Origin: Ramlibacter sp.
GTDB lineage: Bacteria; Pseudomonadota; Gammaproteobacteria; Burkholderiales; Burkholderiaceae_C
NCBI GenBank assembly: GCA_021323335.1
Contig: JAJTCN010000031.1
Span: 1 to 63,925 of the forward strand
Reading direction: 5' to 3'
Length of the DNA: 63,925 bases
Part shown: piece after piece, positions 27,699 through 38,072 of the stretch
Layout of the letters: each line of letters starts with the position of its first letter
Numbering within the stretch: the stretch's first letter is position 1
Translations under genes and position numbers: made by a program
Notes under the pieces: generated by a model
The model's database searches: none
What the model was told of the DNA's origin: nothing
The model's input: only the letters and a program-made list of their open reading frames with translations

Positions 27699-29437
27699 GG
27701 CTGGACTTTCAGGCGCTTGAGGGTTTCGAGCAGCGTCTCGTTCTCGGCGTTGAGCATCATCCCTTCGCGCCAGATCGCCTGCGCCTTCTCACGCTGGCCC
27801 AGCGTCCACAGCACCTCGCCCAGGTGGGCGGCAATCTCCGGGTCCGGCCGGTCCTTGTAGGCGGCTTGCAGGATGCGCAGCGCCTCGGCGTTGTTGCCCA
27901 TGCGGAATTCCACCCAGGCCAGGCTGTCGCTGATGAAGGGGTCGCCCGGCGCGAACTCCAGCGCCTTCTGGATCAGCTGGCGCGCCTCCGGCAGCCGCAC
28001 GTTGCGCTCGGCCAGCGAGAAGCCGAGGGCGTTGTACGCGTGGTGGTAGTCCGGCTTCTTCGCGATCAGCTGGCGCAGCAGCTTTTCCATGTCGTCGAAG
28101 CGGCCCATCTTCTCGGCCAGCATCGCCTGGTCGTACAGCAGGTCGGTGTCCGCCGGGTCCTTGGCGATGGCCTGCGCGAGCAGGTCGTAGGCGGGCTGGT
28201 ACTGCTTGTTGTCGCGCAACAGCTGCACCTCCGCCATCACCTTCATCCGGGCGTCCGCCGGGTTGCGCTCCGGCAAGGCGCGCAGCAGCTGGCGTGCCTC
28301 TTCCAGCTTGCCTTGCCGCGCCAGGATGGAGGCGCGGCGGTTCTGCGCCTGCAGCAGGTCCTGCGAGTTCTCGATGCGGTCGAGCCACGCGTTCGCCTGC
28401 ACGAAGTCCCGCCGCCGCTCGGCTATCTGCGACAGCGACAGGAAGGCCTGAGCCATGCCGCGGCTGCGTTCCTCAGCCCGCGGTGCGGCCTGCACCAGTT
28501 CCAGGTATTTCTGCAGCGCTGCCTCGGCCGCCGGCAGCTGGTTGTCCTGCACCAGCAAGCTGCCCTGCACCAGCCAGGCTTCGGGGAAATCGGGCTTCTC
28601 GCGCGTGATGATCTGCAACTGCGCCAGCGTCTCGGCGCTGCGCTGGGCGTCCAGCAGGGCCCGCGCGTAGCCCATGCGGATCTCGGGAAGGGGTTGCCCC
28701 TCCAGGTACTTGCGCACCAGGGCTTCGGCTTCCGGCTGCTTGGGGTCCATCAGCTCCAGCGCCAGCAGGGCGGGGCCCTCCGCGCGCGGATTCAAGGCAT
28801 GGCCGCGGCGGGCTGCATCCAGTGCGCCGGCGGTGTTGCCCGCCGCCAGCCGCATGCGGCCCACGGTGCTCCAGGCGGAGGCGCCCGTGTTCGCATCGTT
28901 CAGGTAGGGAGCGAGGACCTGTTCGACGACCGCGGCCGCCTGCTTCTTGTCGGTGGCCCGCGCATAGTTGCGCGGCAGGCTGGCGATGACGGCGGCGCGG
29001 TCGCCCGCGCCGGCCAGCGCCAGCTCGGTCTTCAGCGGTTCGGCGCTCTCGGGGATGCGGTTGAGCGCCACCAGGATCTGCAGCACCAGCCGGTTGGCGT
29101 CACGCGATTGCGGGAAGGCCTGCTTCCAGGCGCGCGCGGCCTGCAGCCCGGACTCGCCGTTGCGGCTCTGCAAGGCAAGTTCCACGGCGCGCTGGTAGAT
29201 GGCGGGGTTGTTGGTCTTGCGCGCGGCATCGAGCAGCAGGGCCACGCCGGTGGCCGGCTCGTCGCCCCGGGCGTTCAGCTCGCCGAGCAGCAACTGGTAG
29301 AACAGCGGGGCGTTGAGCCCGCTGTCGGCGGGTGGCGCGGGAGGGGCGGGGACCGGGACCGGCTGGCCGAAAGCAGGGGTCAACAGGGCGCAGGACAAGG
29401 CGATGGCGCCCAGGGCTGACGGGGGGATACGCTTCAT
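27695..29437 (-). CDS. Exported tetratricopeptide repeat protein
   Basis: A 580-residue TPR protein with a signal peptide (SALGAIALSCALLTPAFG). TPR units are spread over the chain, most clearly in the last third (DLLYDQAMLAEKMGRFDDMEKLL, YHHAYNALGFSLAERNVRLPEA, PEIAAHLGEVLWTLGQREKA). It belongs to the TPR family found upstream of lolB in betaproteobacteria and probably acts in the envelope as a scaffold; no specific partner is known. It is divergent from mutM by 31 bases, and the start ATG gives MKRIPPSALG. Confidence 0.9.
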   Translation of the reverse strand: MKRIPPSALGAIALSCALLTPAFGQPVPVPAPPAPPADSGLNAPLFYQLLLGELNARGDEPATGVALLLDAARKTNNPAIYQRAVELALQSRNGESGLQAARAWKQAFPQSRDANRLVLQILVALNRIPESAEPLKTELALAGAGDRAAVIASLPRNYARATDKKQAAAVVEQVLAPYLNDANTGASAWSTVGRMRLAAGNTAGALDAARRGHALNPRAEGPALLALELMDPKQPEAEALVRKYLEGQPLPEIRMGYARALLDAQRSAETLAQLQIITREKPDFPEAWLVQGSLLVQDNQLPAAEAALQKYLELVQAAPRAEERSRGMAQAFLSLSQIAERRRDFVQANAWLDRIENSQDLLQAQNRRASILARQGKLEEARQLLRALPERNPADARMKVMAEVQLLRDNKQYQPAYDLLAQAIAKDPADTDLLYDQAMLAEKMGRFDDMEKLLRQLIAKKPDYHHAYNALGFSLAERNVRLPEARQLIQKALEFAPGDPFISDSLAWVEFRMGNNAEALRILQAAYKDRPDPEIAAHLGEVLWTLGQREKAQAIWREGMMLNAENETLLETLKRLKVQP

Positions 29438-29468
29438 CGAAAGATCATAATCCGAAGCTTTTCTCCTT

Positions 29469-30284
29469 ATGCCCGAGCTGCCCGAAGTCGAGGTCACGCG
29501 CCTGAGCTTTGCCGATCGCATCGCCGGCGCGCGCATCCAGTCGGCGCGCCTGGGCAAGCCGCTGCGCTGGCCGCTGGGGCTGGACCCGCAGGCGCTGGCG
29601 GGCCGCACGGTGCGGGGCGTGCGCCGCCGCGGCAAGTACCTGCTGATGGACCTGGACCGCGGCGTGCTGCTGTTGCACCTGGGGATGTCCGGCAGCCTGC
29701 GCTTCGACGCTGGCTTGCCCGAGGCGGCCCTGCACGACCACTTCGACCTGGTCACCGACCGGGGCGTGCTGCGCCTGAACGACCCGCGCCGTTTTGGTGC
29801 GGTGGTGTATTGCGACAGCGAGACCTCGCCGGAGGCCGTCAAGTTGCTGGGCGGCCTGGGGGTCGAGCCCCTCGGCGGCGCGTTCGACCCGGACGCCTTC
29901 CAAGCCGCCCTGAAAAAACGCAAGGCGCCGATCAAGCAGGTGCTGCTGGCCGGCGACGTGGTGGTCGGCGTCGGCAACATCTATGCCTCCGAGGCGCTGT
30001 TCCTTGCGGGCATCCGGCCCACGCTGCCGGCCGAGCGCATCAGCAAGCCCCGGTCGGCCCGCCTGCATGCGGCCATCCGCGAAGTCCTGGCGCGGGCCGT
30101 GGCCAAGGGGGGCAGCACGCTGCGGGACTTCTCCAATGCCCAGGGAGAGTCGGGCTATTTCCAGCTGGAGGCCATGGTGTACGACCGCGAGGGCGAGCCC
30201 TGTCGGGTGTGTGCATCACCCATCCGGATGATCCGGCAGGGCCAGCGTGCAACGTATTTCTGCCCCTCGTGCCAGAAGCGCTGA
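29469..30284 (+). CDS. mutM: Formamidopyrimidine-DNA glycosylase (Fpg/MutM)
   Basis: Bifunctional DNA glycosylase/AP lyase of 271 residues that removes 8-oxoguanine and formamidopyrimidines. The N-terminal catalytic PELPEVE (Pro2, Glu3), the lysine in [11 protein letters not shown], the H2TH helix ([17 protein letters not shown]) and the C-terminal zinc finger ([11 protein letters not shown]...[10 protein letters not shown]) are complete. It pairs functionally with mutY found 2 kb downstream. Confidence 0.97.
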   Translation: MPELPEVEVTRLSFADRIAGARIQSARLGKPLRWPLGLDPQALAGRTVRGVRRRGKYLLMDLDRGVLLLHLGMSGSLRFDAGLPEAALHDHFDLVTDRGVLRLNDPRRFGAVVYCDSETSPEAVKLLGGLGVEPLGGAFDPDAFQAALKKRKAPIKQVLLAGDVVVGVGNIYASEALFLAGIRPTLPAERISKPRSARLHAAIREVLARAVAKGGSTLRDFSNAQGESGYFQLEAMVYDREGEPCRVCASPIRMIRQGQRATYFCPSCQKR

Positions 30285-30333
30285 GCCAAAAACGCCTCCG
30301 ATGCTATAGTGAAAAGCAGAGCACGGGGACGCA

Positions 30334-32301
30334 GTGGCCACTTCCTTCAATGAGCAGTTTGACCAGCACGGCGCCTGGCGGCGAGAGTTCGCCCTGCGCC
30401 TGAAGCTGTTGTCCGAATGGCTGAAGGACCACGACCTCCTGGACAGCGCCGTCGAAGAGCGGCTGCGCCGGCTGGAAGGCCAGATGCGCTCGGACAAGGT
30501 CATGGTGGCCTTCGTCGCCGAGTTCTCCCGCGGCAAGTCCGAGCTGATCAACGCGATCTTCTTCGCCGGCTACAAGCGCCGCATCATGCCGGCCAGCGCC
30601 GGGCGCACCACGATGTGCCCCACGGAGCTGGGCTACGACGCCGAAGTCCCGCCCTGCCTGCGCCTGCTTCCCATCGAAAGCCGCCTGCACCCGCAGCCGC
30701 TGATGGAATGGCGCATGGTGCCGGAGAAGTGGCTGCGCGTGGACCTGGACGTGAACGACCCGGCGCAGCTGGCGCAGGCGTTCGAGAAGGTCTCCGAAGT
30801 GATCCGCGTCACCGTCGCCGACGCCAAGGCGCTGGGCTTCTGGCACGAGGACACGCCGGAAGACAACCCGATGGCCGGCCCCGACGGCCTGGTGGAGGTG
30901 CCCAAGTGGCGCCACGCCCTGATCAACATCGCCCACCCGCTGCTCAAGCAGGGGTTGGTGATCCTGGACACGCCGGGCCTCAACGCCATCGGCGCCGAGC
31001 CCGAGCTGACGGTCAACCTGATCCCGCAGGCGCATGCGGTGGTCTTCATCCTCGCCGCCGACACCGGCGTGACCAAGTCGGACCTCGCGATCTGGCGCGA
31101 GCACCTGATCAGCGAAGACCAGGACTCGGACTCGCGCCTGGTCGTCCTGAACAAGATCGACACGATGTGGGACGCGCTGTCCACGCCGGCCCAGGTGCAC
31201 GCGCAGATCGAGCGGCAGCGCGCGATCACGGCCGAAATCCTCGGCCTCCGCCAGGACCAGGTGATCCCGGTTTCCGGCCAGAAGGGCCTGGTCGCCAAGG
31301 TCAACAACAACGCCGACCTGCTGCAGGCCAGCCGCCTGCCGGCCCTGGAGCAGGCGCTGGCGCACGGCGTCCTCGGCCAGCGCCAGAAGATCCTGCGTTC
31401 GTCCGTGGCCTCCAACATCCACGAGCTGAAGGTGGAGTCCGGGCGCGTGCTCGGCATCCGCCGCCGCGACCTGGCCGAGCAGATGGTGGAGCTCAAGGGC
31501 CTGCGCGGCAAGAACACCTCCGTCATCAAGCACATGCGCGCGCGCATCGAGCAGGAGCAGGCCGACTTCGACGCCAGCGGCGCCAAGATCCACGCGGTGC
31601 GCTCGGTGCACCTGAAGCTGCTGCGCGAAGTGTTCGACCTGCTCGGCACCGCCACCATGAAGGTGGAGATGCACGAGCTGACCACCGCGCTGCGCCAGCC
31701 CGGCCTGAAGCTGGGCGTGCGCAAGGCCTACGCCCACACCTTCGACCGCCTGCGCGAAGGCCTGCGCCGCGCCGAGAAGGTCAGCCAGGAAATCCAGACC
31801 ATGCTGACCGGCACCTTCCGGCAGCTCAATGCGGAATACGGCTTCTCGCTGCAGGCCCCGCGCGAGCCGGACCTGGCGCGCTACGAGCGCGACCTCGACC
31901 TGGTGGAGCGCAGCCACAACCAGTACCTGGGGGTGAGCAACGCGCTCAAGCTCGCGCAACCGGAATTCGCCGACCGCCTGGTGCGCGCGCTGGCGACGCG
32001 GCTGCGCGTGATCTACGAGTCGGCGCTCGGCGAGGTGGAGCTGTGGAACAAGTCGGCCGCCGCGCAGCTGGACGCGCAGCTGCGTGAGCGCCGCCGCAAC
32101 TTCGGCCGCCGGCTGGAAGCCATCGAGCGCATCCAGCAGGCAGCGAGCGGGCTGGACGACCGCATCGCCGAAATCGATTCGCAGGAAGCCGCGCTCGACA
32201 TGCTCGACGCGAAGCTGGCCGAACTGACCTCGCACCTCACCGAGATTCCGGTGATGCCGCGTGCCGCGCCGGCGGAACAGCAGGTCCTGAAGACCGCATG
32301 A
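30334..32301 (+). CDS. Dynamin-family GTPase
   Basis: A 655-residue bacterial dynamin-like protein. The GTPase domain has the P-loop AEFSRGKSELINA (about residues 67-79), G2 region SAGRTTMCPTE, G3 LDTPGLNAIG and G4 VVLNKIDTMW. A long helical stalk-like region follows, including a heptad-rich C-terminus (QEAALDMLDAKLAELTSHL). Such proteins act on membranes, but this subgroup's role is not established. The start is GTG; a TATAGT -10-like hexamer lies 24 bases upstream. Its stop overlaps the mutY start, so the two are co-translated. Confidence 0.9.
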   Translation: MATSFNEQFDQHGAWRREFALRLKLLSEWLKDHDLLDSAVEERLRRLEGQMRSDKVMVAFVAEFSRGKSELINAIFFAGYKRRIMPASAGRTTMCPTELGYDAEVPPCLRLLPIESRLHPQPLMEWRMVPEKWLRVDLDVNDPAQLAQAFEKVSEVIRVTVADAKALGFWHEDTPEDNPMAGPDGLVEVPKWRHALINIAHPLLKQGLVILDTPGLNAIGAEPELTVNLIPQAHAVVFILAADTGVTKSDLAIWREHLISEDQDSDSRLVVLNKIDTMWDALSTPAQVHAQIERQRAITAEILGLRQDQVIPVSGQKGLVAKVNNNADLLQASRLPALEQALAHGVLGQRQKILRSSVASNIHELKVESGRVLGIRRRDLAEQMVELKGLRGKNTSVIKHMRARIEQEQADFDASGAKIHAVRSVHLKLLREVFDLLGTATMKVEMHELTTALRQPGLKLGVRKAYAHTFDRLREGLRRAEKVSQEIQTMLTGTFRQLNAEYGFSLQAPREPDLARYERDLDLVERSHNQYLGVSNALKLAQPEFADRLVRALATRLRVIYESALGEVELWNKSAAAQLDAQLRERRRNFGRRLEAIERIQQAASGLDDRIAEIDSQEAALDMLDAKLAELTSHLTEIPVMPRAAPAEQQVLKTA

Positions 32302-33380
32302 CCGCCTTGCCGGCCGGCTTCGCCGGCCGAGTGGTTCGCTGGCAGCGGACGCACGGCCGCAATTCCCTCCCCTGGCAGAACACGCGCGACCCGTACCGCG
32401 TGTGGCTCTCCGAGATCATGCTGCAGCAGACGCAGGTGGCGGCGGTGCTGGGCTATTACGAGCGTTTCCTCGCCCGCTGCCCGGACGTGCAGGCGCTGGC
32501 GGCGGCATCGCTGGACGACGTGCTCGCCCTGTGGAGCGGCCTGGGCTACTACAGCCGGGCGCGCAACCTGCACGCCTGCGCGCAGCAGGTGGTGGCGCTG
32601 CATGGCGGCAGTTTTCCCCGCACGGCGGCGGTGCTGCAGACGCTGCCCGGCATCGGGCCGTCCACCGCGGCGGCGATCTCTTCCTTCTGCTTCGGCGAAC
32701 GCGCCGCCATCCTCGATGGCAACGTCAAGCGGGTGCTGACGCGGGTGCTGGCCTATGGCGAGGACCTGTCGGCCGCAGCGAACGAGCGTGCGCTGTGGGA
32801 TCACGCGCGGGCGCTTTTGCCGGCGCGGGAACTGCAGGAGAACATGCCGCGCTACACGCAGGGGCTGATGGACATCGGCGCCACGGTCTGCCTGCCGCGC
32901 AATCCTTCGTGCCTGATCTGTCCGGTGCAGCCGCAGTGCGCCGCGGCGGCGCAGGGTATGCCGGAGGCGTACCCCGTCAAGACGCGCAAGCTCAAGCGCA
33001 GCGCGGAGTCGCTCTGGCTGCTGCATGCGCAGGACGGCGATGGCGCGGTGTGGCTGCAGAAGCGGCCGACGCCGGGGGTGTGGGCCGGGCTGTACTGCCT
33101 GCCGGTGTTCGGCAGCCGGGATGCGCTCCAGGAGGTACTGCCGGTCGCGTCCCGCTCGCGGCTGGATGAAGTGGAGCCCTTCGTCCATGTGCTCACGCAC
33201 AAGGACCTGCACCTGCATCCGGTGCGGGCGGTGCTGCCGCCGGAGTGGAAGGCGGGCGAGGGGGCGTGGTTCGGGGCGGGGGAGTGGCAGCGGTTGGGGT
33301 TGCCGGCGCCGGTGAGGAAGTTTTTGGACTCTTTCGTCATCCCCGCGCAGGCGGGGATCCAGGGCTTCCGCCCTTCCTGA
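32298..33380 (+). CDS. mutY: A/G-specific adenine glycosylase MutY
   Basis: MutY of 360 residues removes adenine mispaired with 8-oxoguanine. It has WQRTHGRNSLPWQNTRDPYRVWLSEIMLQQTQV (catalytic Glu), the helix-hairpin-helix LQTLPGIGPSTAAAI, the aspartate in ILDGNVKRVLTRVLA, and the iron-sulfur cluster ligands C-X6-C-X2-C-X5-C (CLPRNPSCLICPVQPQC). The C-terminal NUDIX-like domain is present. The last 15 or so residues (SFVIPAQAGIQGFRPS) come from the palindromic repeat. Confidence 0.96.
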   Translation: MTALPAGFAGRVVRWQRTHGRNSLPWQNTRDPYRVWLSEIMLQQTQVAAVLGYYERFLARCPDVQALAAASLDDVLALWSGLGYYSRARNLHACAQQVVALHGGSFPRTAAVLQTLPGIGPSTAAAISSFCFGERAAILDGNVKRVLTRVLAYGEDLSAAANERALWDHARALLPARELQENMPRYTQGLMDIGATVCLPRNPSCLICPVQPQCAAAAQGMPEAYPVKTRKLKRSAESLWLLHAQDGDGAVWLQKRPTPGVWAGLYCLPVFGSRDALQEVLPVASRSRLDEVEPFVHVLTHKDLHLHPVRAVLPPEWKAGEGAWFGAGEWQRLGLPAPVRKFLDSFVIPAQAGIQGFRPS

Positions 33381-33412
33381 AAGCCCTGGATCCCCGCCTT
33401 CGCGGGGATGAC
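33336..33412 (+). repeat. Palindromic dispersed repeat, full two-arm copy
   Basis: This is the best-preserved copy. GTCATCCCCGC...GGCGGGGATCCAGGGCTT and AAGCCCTGGATCCCCGCC...GCGGGGATGAC form an almost perfect inverted repeat around a 10-15 base centre. It overlaps the mutY 3' end and lies between the convergent mutY and rapZ genes, where it could act as a two-way terminator. Confidence 0.92.
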
Positions 33413-33416
33413 CTGG

Positions 33417-34289
33417 CTAACGCCCGCTCAACTCCCGATGCCGCTTCAGCGTCGTCCACCGCTGCCCGAACTCCTCGGCCAGCTTCTCCACGAGATACAC
33501 CGACCGATGCTGCCCGCCCGTGCAGCCGATGCCAACCGTCACGTAGCTGCGATGGTTGCGCGCCAGCGGCTCCAGCCAGTGGTCCAGGAAGGCGGCGATG
33601 TCCGCATACATCTCGTCCACCTCCTCGCTCGCCTGCAGGTAGGCGGCCACCGGCGCGTCGAGGCCGGTCAGGTCGCGCAGCTCCGGCTCGTAGTACGGGT
33701 TCGGCAGCATGCGCACGTCGAAGATGTAGTCCGCATCCACCGGGATGCCGCGCTTGAAGGCGAAGGACGCGAACACCAGCGTCAGCTGCGCGTGCGGCGT
33801 GGACAGCAGCGACTTCACGTAGTCCTGCAGCTGCGAGGCGCGCAGCACGCTGGTGTCGATGGCGTGCGCATGTTCCCGCAGGTCGGCGAGCAGTTCGCGC
33901 TCCAGTTCGATGGCCTCGACGACGGCGCGATGCTGGTCGGCCCCGGTTTCCGACAGCGACTTCGACAGCGGATGCCGGCGCCGCGTTTCCGAGAAGCGGC
34001 GCACCAGCGTGTCGGTGGTGGCATCCAGGAACAGCGGCCGCACGGCCACGCCGCGGTCCATCAACTCGCGCAGCTGGGCGGGCACCAGCGGCAGCGACTT
34101 CGCGCTGCGCACGTCCATGGCGATGGCCACGCGGCGCTGGCCGCGGCCCTGCTCCAGGTCCACGAAGGGGATCAGCAGCTCCGGCGGCAGGTTGTCGACG
34201 CAGAAGTAGCCGGCGTCCTCCAGCGCGCGCAACGCCACCGACTTGCCGGAGCCGGACATGCCGGTGATGAGGACGAGTTCCAGCGACAT
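33417..34289 (-). CDS. rapZ: RNase adapter protein RapZ
   Basis: RapZ/YvcJ-type protein of 290 residues. In enterobacteria it presents GlmZ-like small RNAs to RNase E and controls glucosamine-6-phosphate synthesis. The N-terminal P-loop ([30 protein letters not shown]) and the C-terminal domain ([21 protein letters not shown]) are intact. The start ATG gives [10 protein letters not shown]. It lies 4 bases downstream of recN. Confidence 0.95.
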   Translation of the reverse strand: MSLELVLITGMSGSGKSVALRALEDAGYFCVDNLPPELLIPFVDLEQGRGQRRVAIAMDVRSAKSLPLVPAQLRELMDRGVAVRPLFLDATTDTLVRRFSETRRRHPLSKSLSETGADQHRAVVEAIELERELLADLREHAHAIDTSVLRASQLQDYVKSLLSTPHAQLTLVFASFAFKRGIPVDADYIFDVRMLPNPYYEPELRDLTGLDAPVAAYLQASEEVDEMYADIAAFLDHWLEPLARNHRSYVTVGIGCTGGQHRSVYLVEKLAEEFGQRWTTLKRHRELSGR

Positions 34290-34293
34290 GGGC

Positions 34294-35958
34294 TCAGGCT
34301 CCCGGCGCCGCCGCGGCGTCGCCCAGCATTTCCTTGGCATGCGCGAGGGTGGTGCCCGATAGGCGCTCGCCACCCAGCATCCGCGCTATCTCCGCCACCC
34401 GCTTTTCGCCATCCACCGGCGCCACGCTGCTGGCCACCCCCTTGCCCGCGCTCTGCTTGGCCACCAGCAGGTGGTGGTCGGCGCACGCGGCCACCTGCGG
34501 CAGGTGGGTGACGGCCAGCACCTGGCGGTCGCGCCCCAGCTGCTTCATCAGGCGGCCCACGGTCTCGGCCACCGCGCCGCCCACGCCCGCATCCACCTCG
34601 TCGAAGATCAGCGTCTGGGCTTCGCCGAGCCGGCTGGTGGTGACGGCGATGGCCAGGGCGATGCGCGAGAGCTCGCCGCCCGAGGCCACCTTGCCGACCG
34701 GCCGCGGCGTGCTGCCCGCATGGCCCGCCACCAGGAAGGCGACGTCTTCCAGTCCGAAGGCGCTCGGCGCTTCCGCTTTTTCCAATGCCACTTCGAAGCG
34801 GCCGCCCTGCATGCCCAGGCCCTGCATGGCCAGGGTGACGGCCTTCGACAACTGCGGCGCCGCCTTGGCGCGCGCCTTCGACAAGGTGCGCGCTTCGGCC
34901 TGGAAGGCCTCGGCGTCCTTCTTCTCGGCAGCCTCGAGCGCGGCCAGGTCGGCCGCCGCATCGAGCCTGGCGAGGTCATCCTTCCAGGAGGCGAGCAGGC
35001 CGGGCAGTTCCGCCGGCGTGCGCTTGTAGCGCCGCGCCAGCGACATCCAGCTGCCCATGCGCTCGTCCAGTTCCGCCAGCCTTTGCGGGTCGACGTCGGT
35101 CTTGCGCAGCCAGGCTTGCAGCGAATGCGCCGCGTCCTCCACCTGCGCCAGGCTGGACGCCAGCACTTCCGCCACTTCGCGGAACTGGGGCTCCAGGTGC
35201 TCCTGTTCGCGCAACTGGTCCAGCGCCTGCGACAGGCCGCGGCGCGCGCCGCCCTCGTCGCCATCCAGCAGCTCCTGCGCCGCCTGCGCCGCGTCGATCA
35301 GCGCCTGCGCGTGCGACAGGCGCGTGTGGCTGGCGTTCAGCCCGTCCCATTCGTCCGCGCCCGGCGCCAGCTTCTCGACTTCGCCGATCTGCCAGGCCAG
35401 CCGCTCGCGCTCGCGCTGCAATGAATCCTGCGCCGAGCGGGCATCGGCCAGCGTCTTCTGCGCGGCGCGCCAGCGCTGCCACAGCTGCTGCAGCCGGCCG
35501 GTGTCCACGCCCGCGTAGCCATCGAGCAAGGCGCGCACGGACGCCGGGCGGGTGAGGCTCTGCCAGGCGTGCTGGCCGTGGATGTCGACCAGCTGCTCGC
35601 CCGCTTCGCGCAGTTGCGCGGCGGTGGCGGCGCCGCCGTTGATCCACGCGCGGCTCTTGCCCTGGCTGTCGATCGTGCGGCGCAGCAGCAGGCTGTCGGC
35701 GCTGTCGAAGCCGGCTTCCTGCAGCCACGGCACCAGGGCGGGCGGCAGGTCGAATTCGGCGCTGATCTCGGTGCGGGTGGCGCCTTCGCGGACTACGGAG
35801 GATTCGGCGCGCGCGCCCAGCGCGAGCTGCAGGGCGTCGACCAGGATGGACTTGCCGGCGCCGGTTTCCCCCGTGAGCACGGAGAAGCCGTCCGCGAGGT
35901 CGAGCTCCAGCTCGCGGACGATGACGAAATCGCGGAGGGCGATGCGCTTGAGGCTCAT
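34294..35958 (-). CDS. recN: DNA repair protein RecN
   Basis: SMC-like ATPase of 554 residues involved in double-strand break repair. It has Walker [32 protein letters not shown], a central coiled-coil region (about residues 155-350), signature [14 protein letters not shown], Walker [14 protein letters not shown] and the H-loop [10 protein letters not shown]. The start ATG overlaps the nadK stop, forming a nadK-recN-rapZ operon. Confidence 0.97.
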   Translation of the reverse strand: MSLKRIALRDFVIVRELELDLADGFSVLTGETGAGKSILVDALQLALGARAESSVVREGATRTEISAEFDLPPALVPWLQEAGFDSADSLLLRRTIDSQGKSRAWINGGAATAAQLREAGEQLVDIHGQHAWQSLTRPASVRALLDGYAGVDTGRLQQLWQRWRAAQKTLADARSAQDSLQRERERLAWQIGEVEKLAPGADEWDGLNASHTRLSHAQALIDAAQAAQELLDGDEGGARRGLSQALDQLREQEHLEPQFREVAEVLASSLAQVEDAAHSLQAWLRKTDVDPQRLAELDERMGSWMSLARRYKRTPAELPGLLASWKDDLARLDAAADLAALEAAEKKDAEAFQAEARTLSKARAKAAPQLSKAVTLAMQGLGMQGGRFEVALEKAEAPSAFGLEDVAFLVAGHAGSTPRPVGKVASGGELSRIALAIAVTTSRLGEAQTLIFDEVDAGVGGAVAETVGRLMKQLGRDRQVLAVTHLPQVAACADHHLLVAKQSAGKGVASSVAPVDGEKRVAEIARMLGGERLSGTTLAHAKEMLGDAAAAPGA

Positions 35959-36851
35959 GAGCCGGCTTCGTTCCAGTGCAGTTTCTTGCGCAGGGTGTCG
36001 AAGTAGGTCCACCCCTTGGGATGGAGGAATCGTACCGCGTACTCCGAGCGGCGCACGGTGATCCGGTCACCGTGCAGCAGTGACGCCAGTGACTGCATGT
36101 CGAAATTGGCGCTGGCGCCGCGGCCCGACACCAGCTCGATGGTGATTTCCACGTTGTCCGGCAGCACGATGGGCCGGTTGGACAGCGTGTGCGGCGCGAT
36201 CGGCACCAGCACCCAGCCGGGGGTTGACGGATGCAGCAAAGGCCCGCCCGCCGACAGGGCATAGGCGGTGGAGCCGGTGGGCGTGGCCACGATCAGGCCG
36301 TCGGCGCGCTGGTTGGCCACGAAATGGCCATCCACCTCCACCCGCAGTTCCACCATGCCGGAGGTGGCGCCGCGGTTGACCACCACGTCGTTCATGGCCA
36401 GGGCCTCGAACACGGACGCGCCGTCGCGCACCACCTGGGCGTGGATCAGCGTGCGATGGTCTTCCTCGTACTGCCCCGCCAGCATGGGCGGCAGCACCGT
36501 GCGGTACTTGTCCAGGGGGATGTCGGTGATGAAGCCCAGCCGTCCCTGGTTGATGCCGATCAGGGGCACCCCGTGCCGGGCGAGCTGCCGGCCGATGCCC
36601 AGCATCGTGCCGTCGCCGCCCACCACCAGCCCCAAATCGCATTCCTTCCCGATGGTGGCGACGTCCGCCGTGGGCAGGTCGCTCAAACCGGCGACACTGG
36701 CGGTATCGCGCTCCACCACCACTTCGCAGCCCAGGGACCCCAGGAACTGCGCAATCTCCTCCAGTCCGGCGCGCATCGACGCCGCCAGGTGCGGTGCGAC
36801 CGAGGCGTGGTACTTGCCGATCAGGGCGACCTGCCGGAAGATGGGATTCAT
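35955..36851 (-). CDS. nadK: NAD kinase
   Basis: NAD kinase of 298 residues phosphorylates NAD to NADP. The GGDG motif ([19 protein letters not shown]), [10 protein letters not shown], the NDVVVNRG stretch, and the glycine-rich [19 protein letters not shown] are all present. The start used is the ATG giving [10 protein letters not shown]; a TTG two codons upstream is possible. No clear ribosome-binding site precedes either. The divergent hrcA gene begins 49 bases away, with a probable deletion between them. Confidence 0.95.
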   Translation of the reverse strand: MNPIFRQVALIGKYHASVAPHLAASMRAGLEEIAQFLGSLGCEVVVERDTASVAGLSDLPTADVATIGKECDLGLVVGGDGTMLGIGRQLARHGVPLIGINQGRLGFITDIPLDKYRTVLPPMLAGQYEEDHRTLIHAQVVRDGASVFEALAMNDVVVNRGATSGMVELRVEVDGHFVANQRADGLIVATPTGSTAYALSAGGPLLHPSTPGWVLVPIAPHTLSNRPIVLPDNVEITIELVSGRGASANFDMQSLASLLHGDRITVRRSEYAVRFLHPKGWTYFDTLRKKLHWNEAGS

Positions 36852-36933
36852 CGGCAAATTACATCATTAAAATTGACGCGCAGTCCCCACCCCGTGCCAT
36901 GAGATCGAGCGCTATATCGCCGAGGGGCAACCC

Positions 36934-37866
36934 GTGGGCTCGCGCACCCTGTCGCGGGCCTCCGGCCTGGAGCTTTCGCCCGCCACCATCCGCAACGTGA
37001 TGTCGGACCTGGAGGAACTGGGGCTGGTGGCCAGCCCGCATACCTCGGCCGGCCGCATCCCCACCGCGCGCGGCTACCGCCTGTTCGTGGACACCATGCT
37101 CACCGCCAAGCGAGGCGATTTCGCCACGCCTTCGCTGCCCGCGGACCAGCCGCAGAAGGTGATAGCGAACGCGGCGCACATGCTGTCGAACCTGTCGCAG
37201 TTCGTCGGCGTCGTGGTGGCGCCGCGACGCAGCTCGGTGTTTCGCCACATCGAATTCCTCCGGCTGTCGGAGCGCCGCTTCCTGGTGATCATCGTGTCGC
37301 CGGAGGGCGACGTGCAGAACCGGGTGGTGCACACGGCCGCCGACTACACGCAGTCGCAGTTGCAGGAGGCGGCGAACTACCTGAACGCGCACTACGCCGG
37401 GCTGACGATCGAGGCCGTGCGCGAGCGGCTGAAGAGCGAGGTGGATCAATTGCGCGGCGAGATCGTGGTGCTGATGCAGACCGCCGTGGATGCCAGCTCG
37501 GAGGCCTTGAAGCAGGAGCAGGACGAGGTGGTCATCTCCGGCGAGCGCAACCTGCTGTCGGTGAGCGACTTCGCCGGCGACATGACGCACCTGCGGCATG
37601 CCTTCGAGCTGTTCGAGCAGAAGACGCAGCTGATGCGGCTGCTGGACGTGTCCAGCCAGGCCGAGGGCGTGCGCATCTTCATCGGCGGCGAGAGCCACAT
37701 CGTGCCGTTCGAGGAGCTGTCCGTCGTCAGCGCGCCTTACGAGGTGGACGGGCAAGTGGTCGGCACGCTGGGCGTGATCGGTCCCACGCGCATGGCGTAC
37801 GACAAGATGATCCAGATCGTCGACATCACGTCGAAGCTGGTGAGCAACGCGCTGAGCCACAAGTGA
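36934..37866 (+). CDS. hrcA: Heat-inducible transcription repressor HrcA, 5' end truncated
   Basis: HrcA represses chaperone genes by binding CIRCE operators and needs GroEL to fold. The winged-helix domain ([50 protein letters not shown]) and the whole GAF-like and C-terminal parts are intact. Family sequence can be read upstream of the first usable codon ([16 protein letters not shown] from 36901), but the expected opening of about 13 residues is absent and an in-frame TGA lies at 36874. The only start in frame is GTG at 36934, which loses about 23 residues of the N-terminus. A CIRCE-like site is found at rpoH. Confidence 0.9.
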   Translation: MGSRTLSRASGLELSPATIRNVMSDLEELGLVASPHTSAGRIPTARGYRLFVDTMLTAKRGDFATPSLPADQPQKVIANAAHMLSNLSQFVGVVVAPRRSSVFRHIEFLRLSERRFLVIIVSPEGDVQNRVVHTAADYTQSQLQEAANYLNAHYAGLTIEAVRERLKSEVDQLRGEIVVLMQTAVDASSEALKQEQDEVVISGERNLLSVSDFAGDMTHLRHAFELFEQKTQLMRLLDVSSQAEGVRIFIGGESHIVPFEELSVVSAPYEVDGQVVGTLGVIGPTRMAYDKMIQIVDITSKLVSNALSHK

Positions 37867-37878
37867 CATCCGCAGGAT

Positions 37879-37931
37879 GTCATCCCCGCGAAGGCGGGGA
37901 TCCAGGGCTTTGAACCGGGGATCCAGGCTCC
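37879..37931 (+). repeat. Palindromic dispersed repeat, partial copy
   Basis: The left arm GTCATCCCCGCGAAGGCGGG is followed by ATCCAGGGCTT, then a short, direct second GGGGATCCAGG instead of the inverted arm. It begins 12 bases after the hrcA stop codon. Confidence 0.85.
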
Positions 37932-37996
37932 CGCGTTGGTGAAGTACCACCTCCTCATTCCTTTTTGACTTGCGCTGTCGCGCACCCGCATCACCC

Positions 37997-38018
37997 AAAG
38001 GCGTGGGCTTCGCCTTTT
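37997..38018 (+). terminator. Possible terminator between hrcA and the RTX operon
   Basis: AAAGGCG and CGCCTTT form a 7-bp stem with a seven-base loop, ending in four T residues. It lies 130 bases after hrcA and 55 before the first RTX gene. The T-run is short, so termination is only probable. Confidence 0.45.
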
Positions 38019-38072
38019 CCCGGGGAACATCCCGTTACGCCGCCTAGACTGCCCGAAGTCACAAGGGAGTGC

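Noticed and set aside
36852..36900. A CIRCE element in the nadK-hrcA gap for HrcA autoregulation
   Set aside because: No TTAGCACTC/GAGTGCTAA-like arms are present in the remaining 49 bases. It could have been lost with the presumed deletion.
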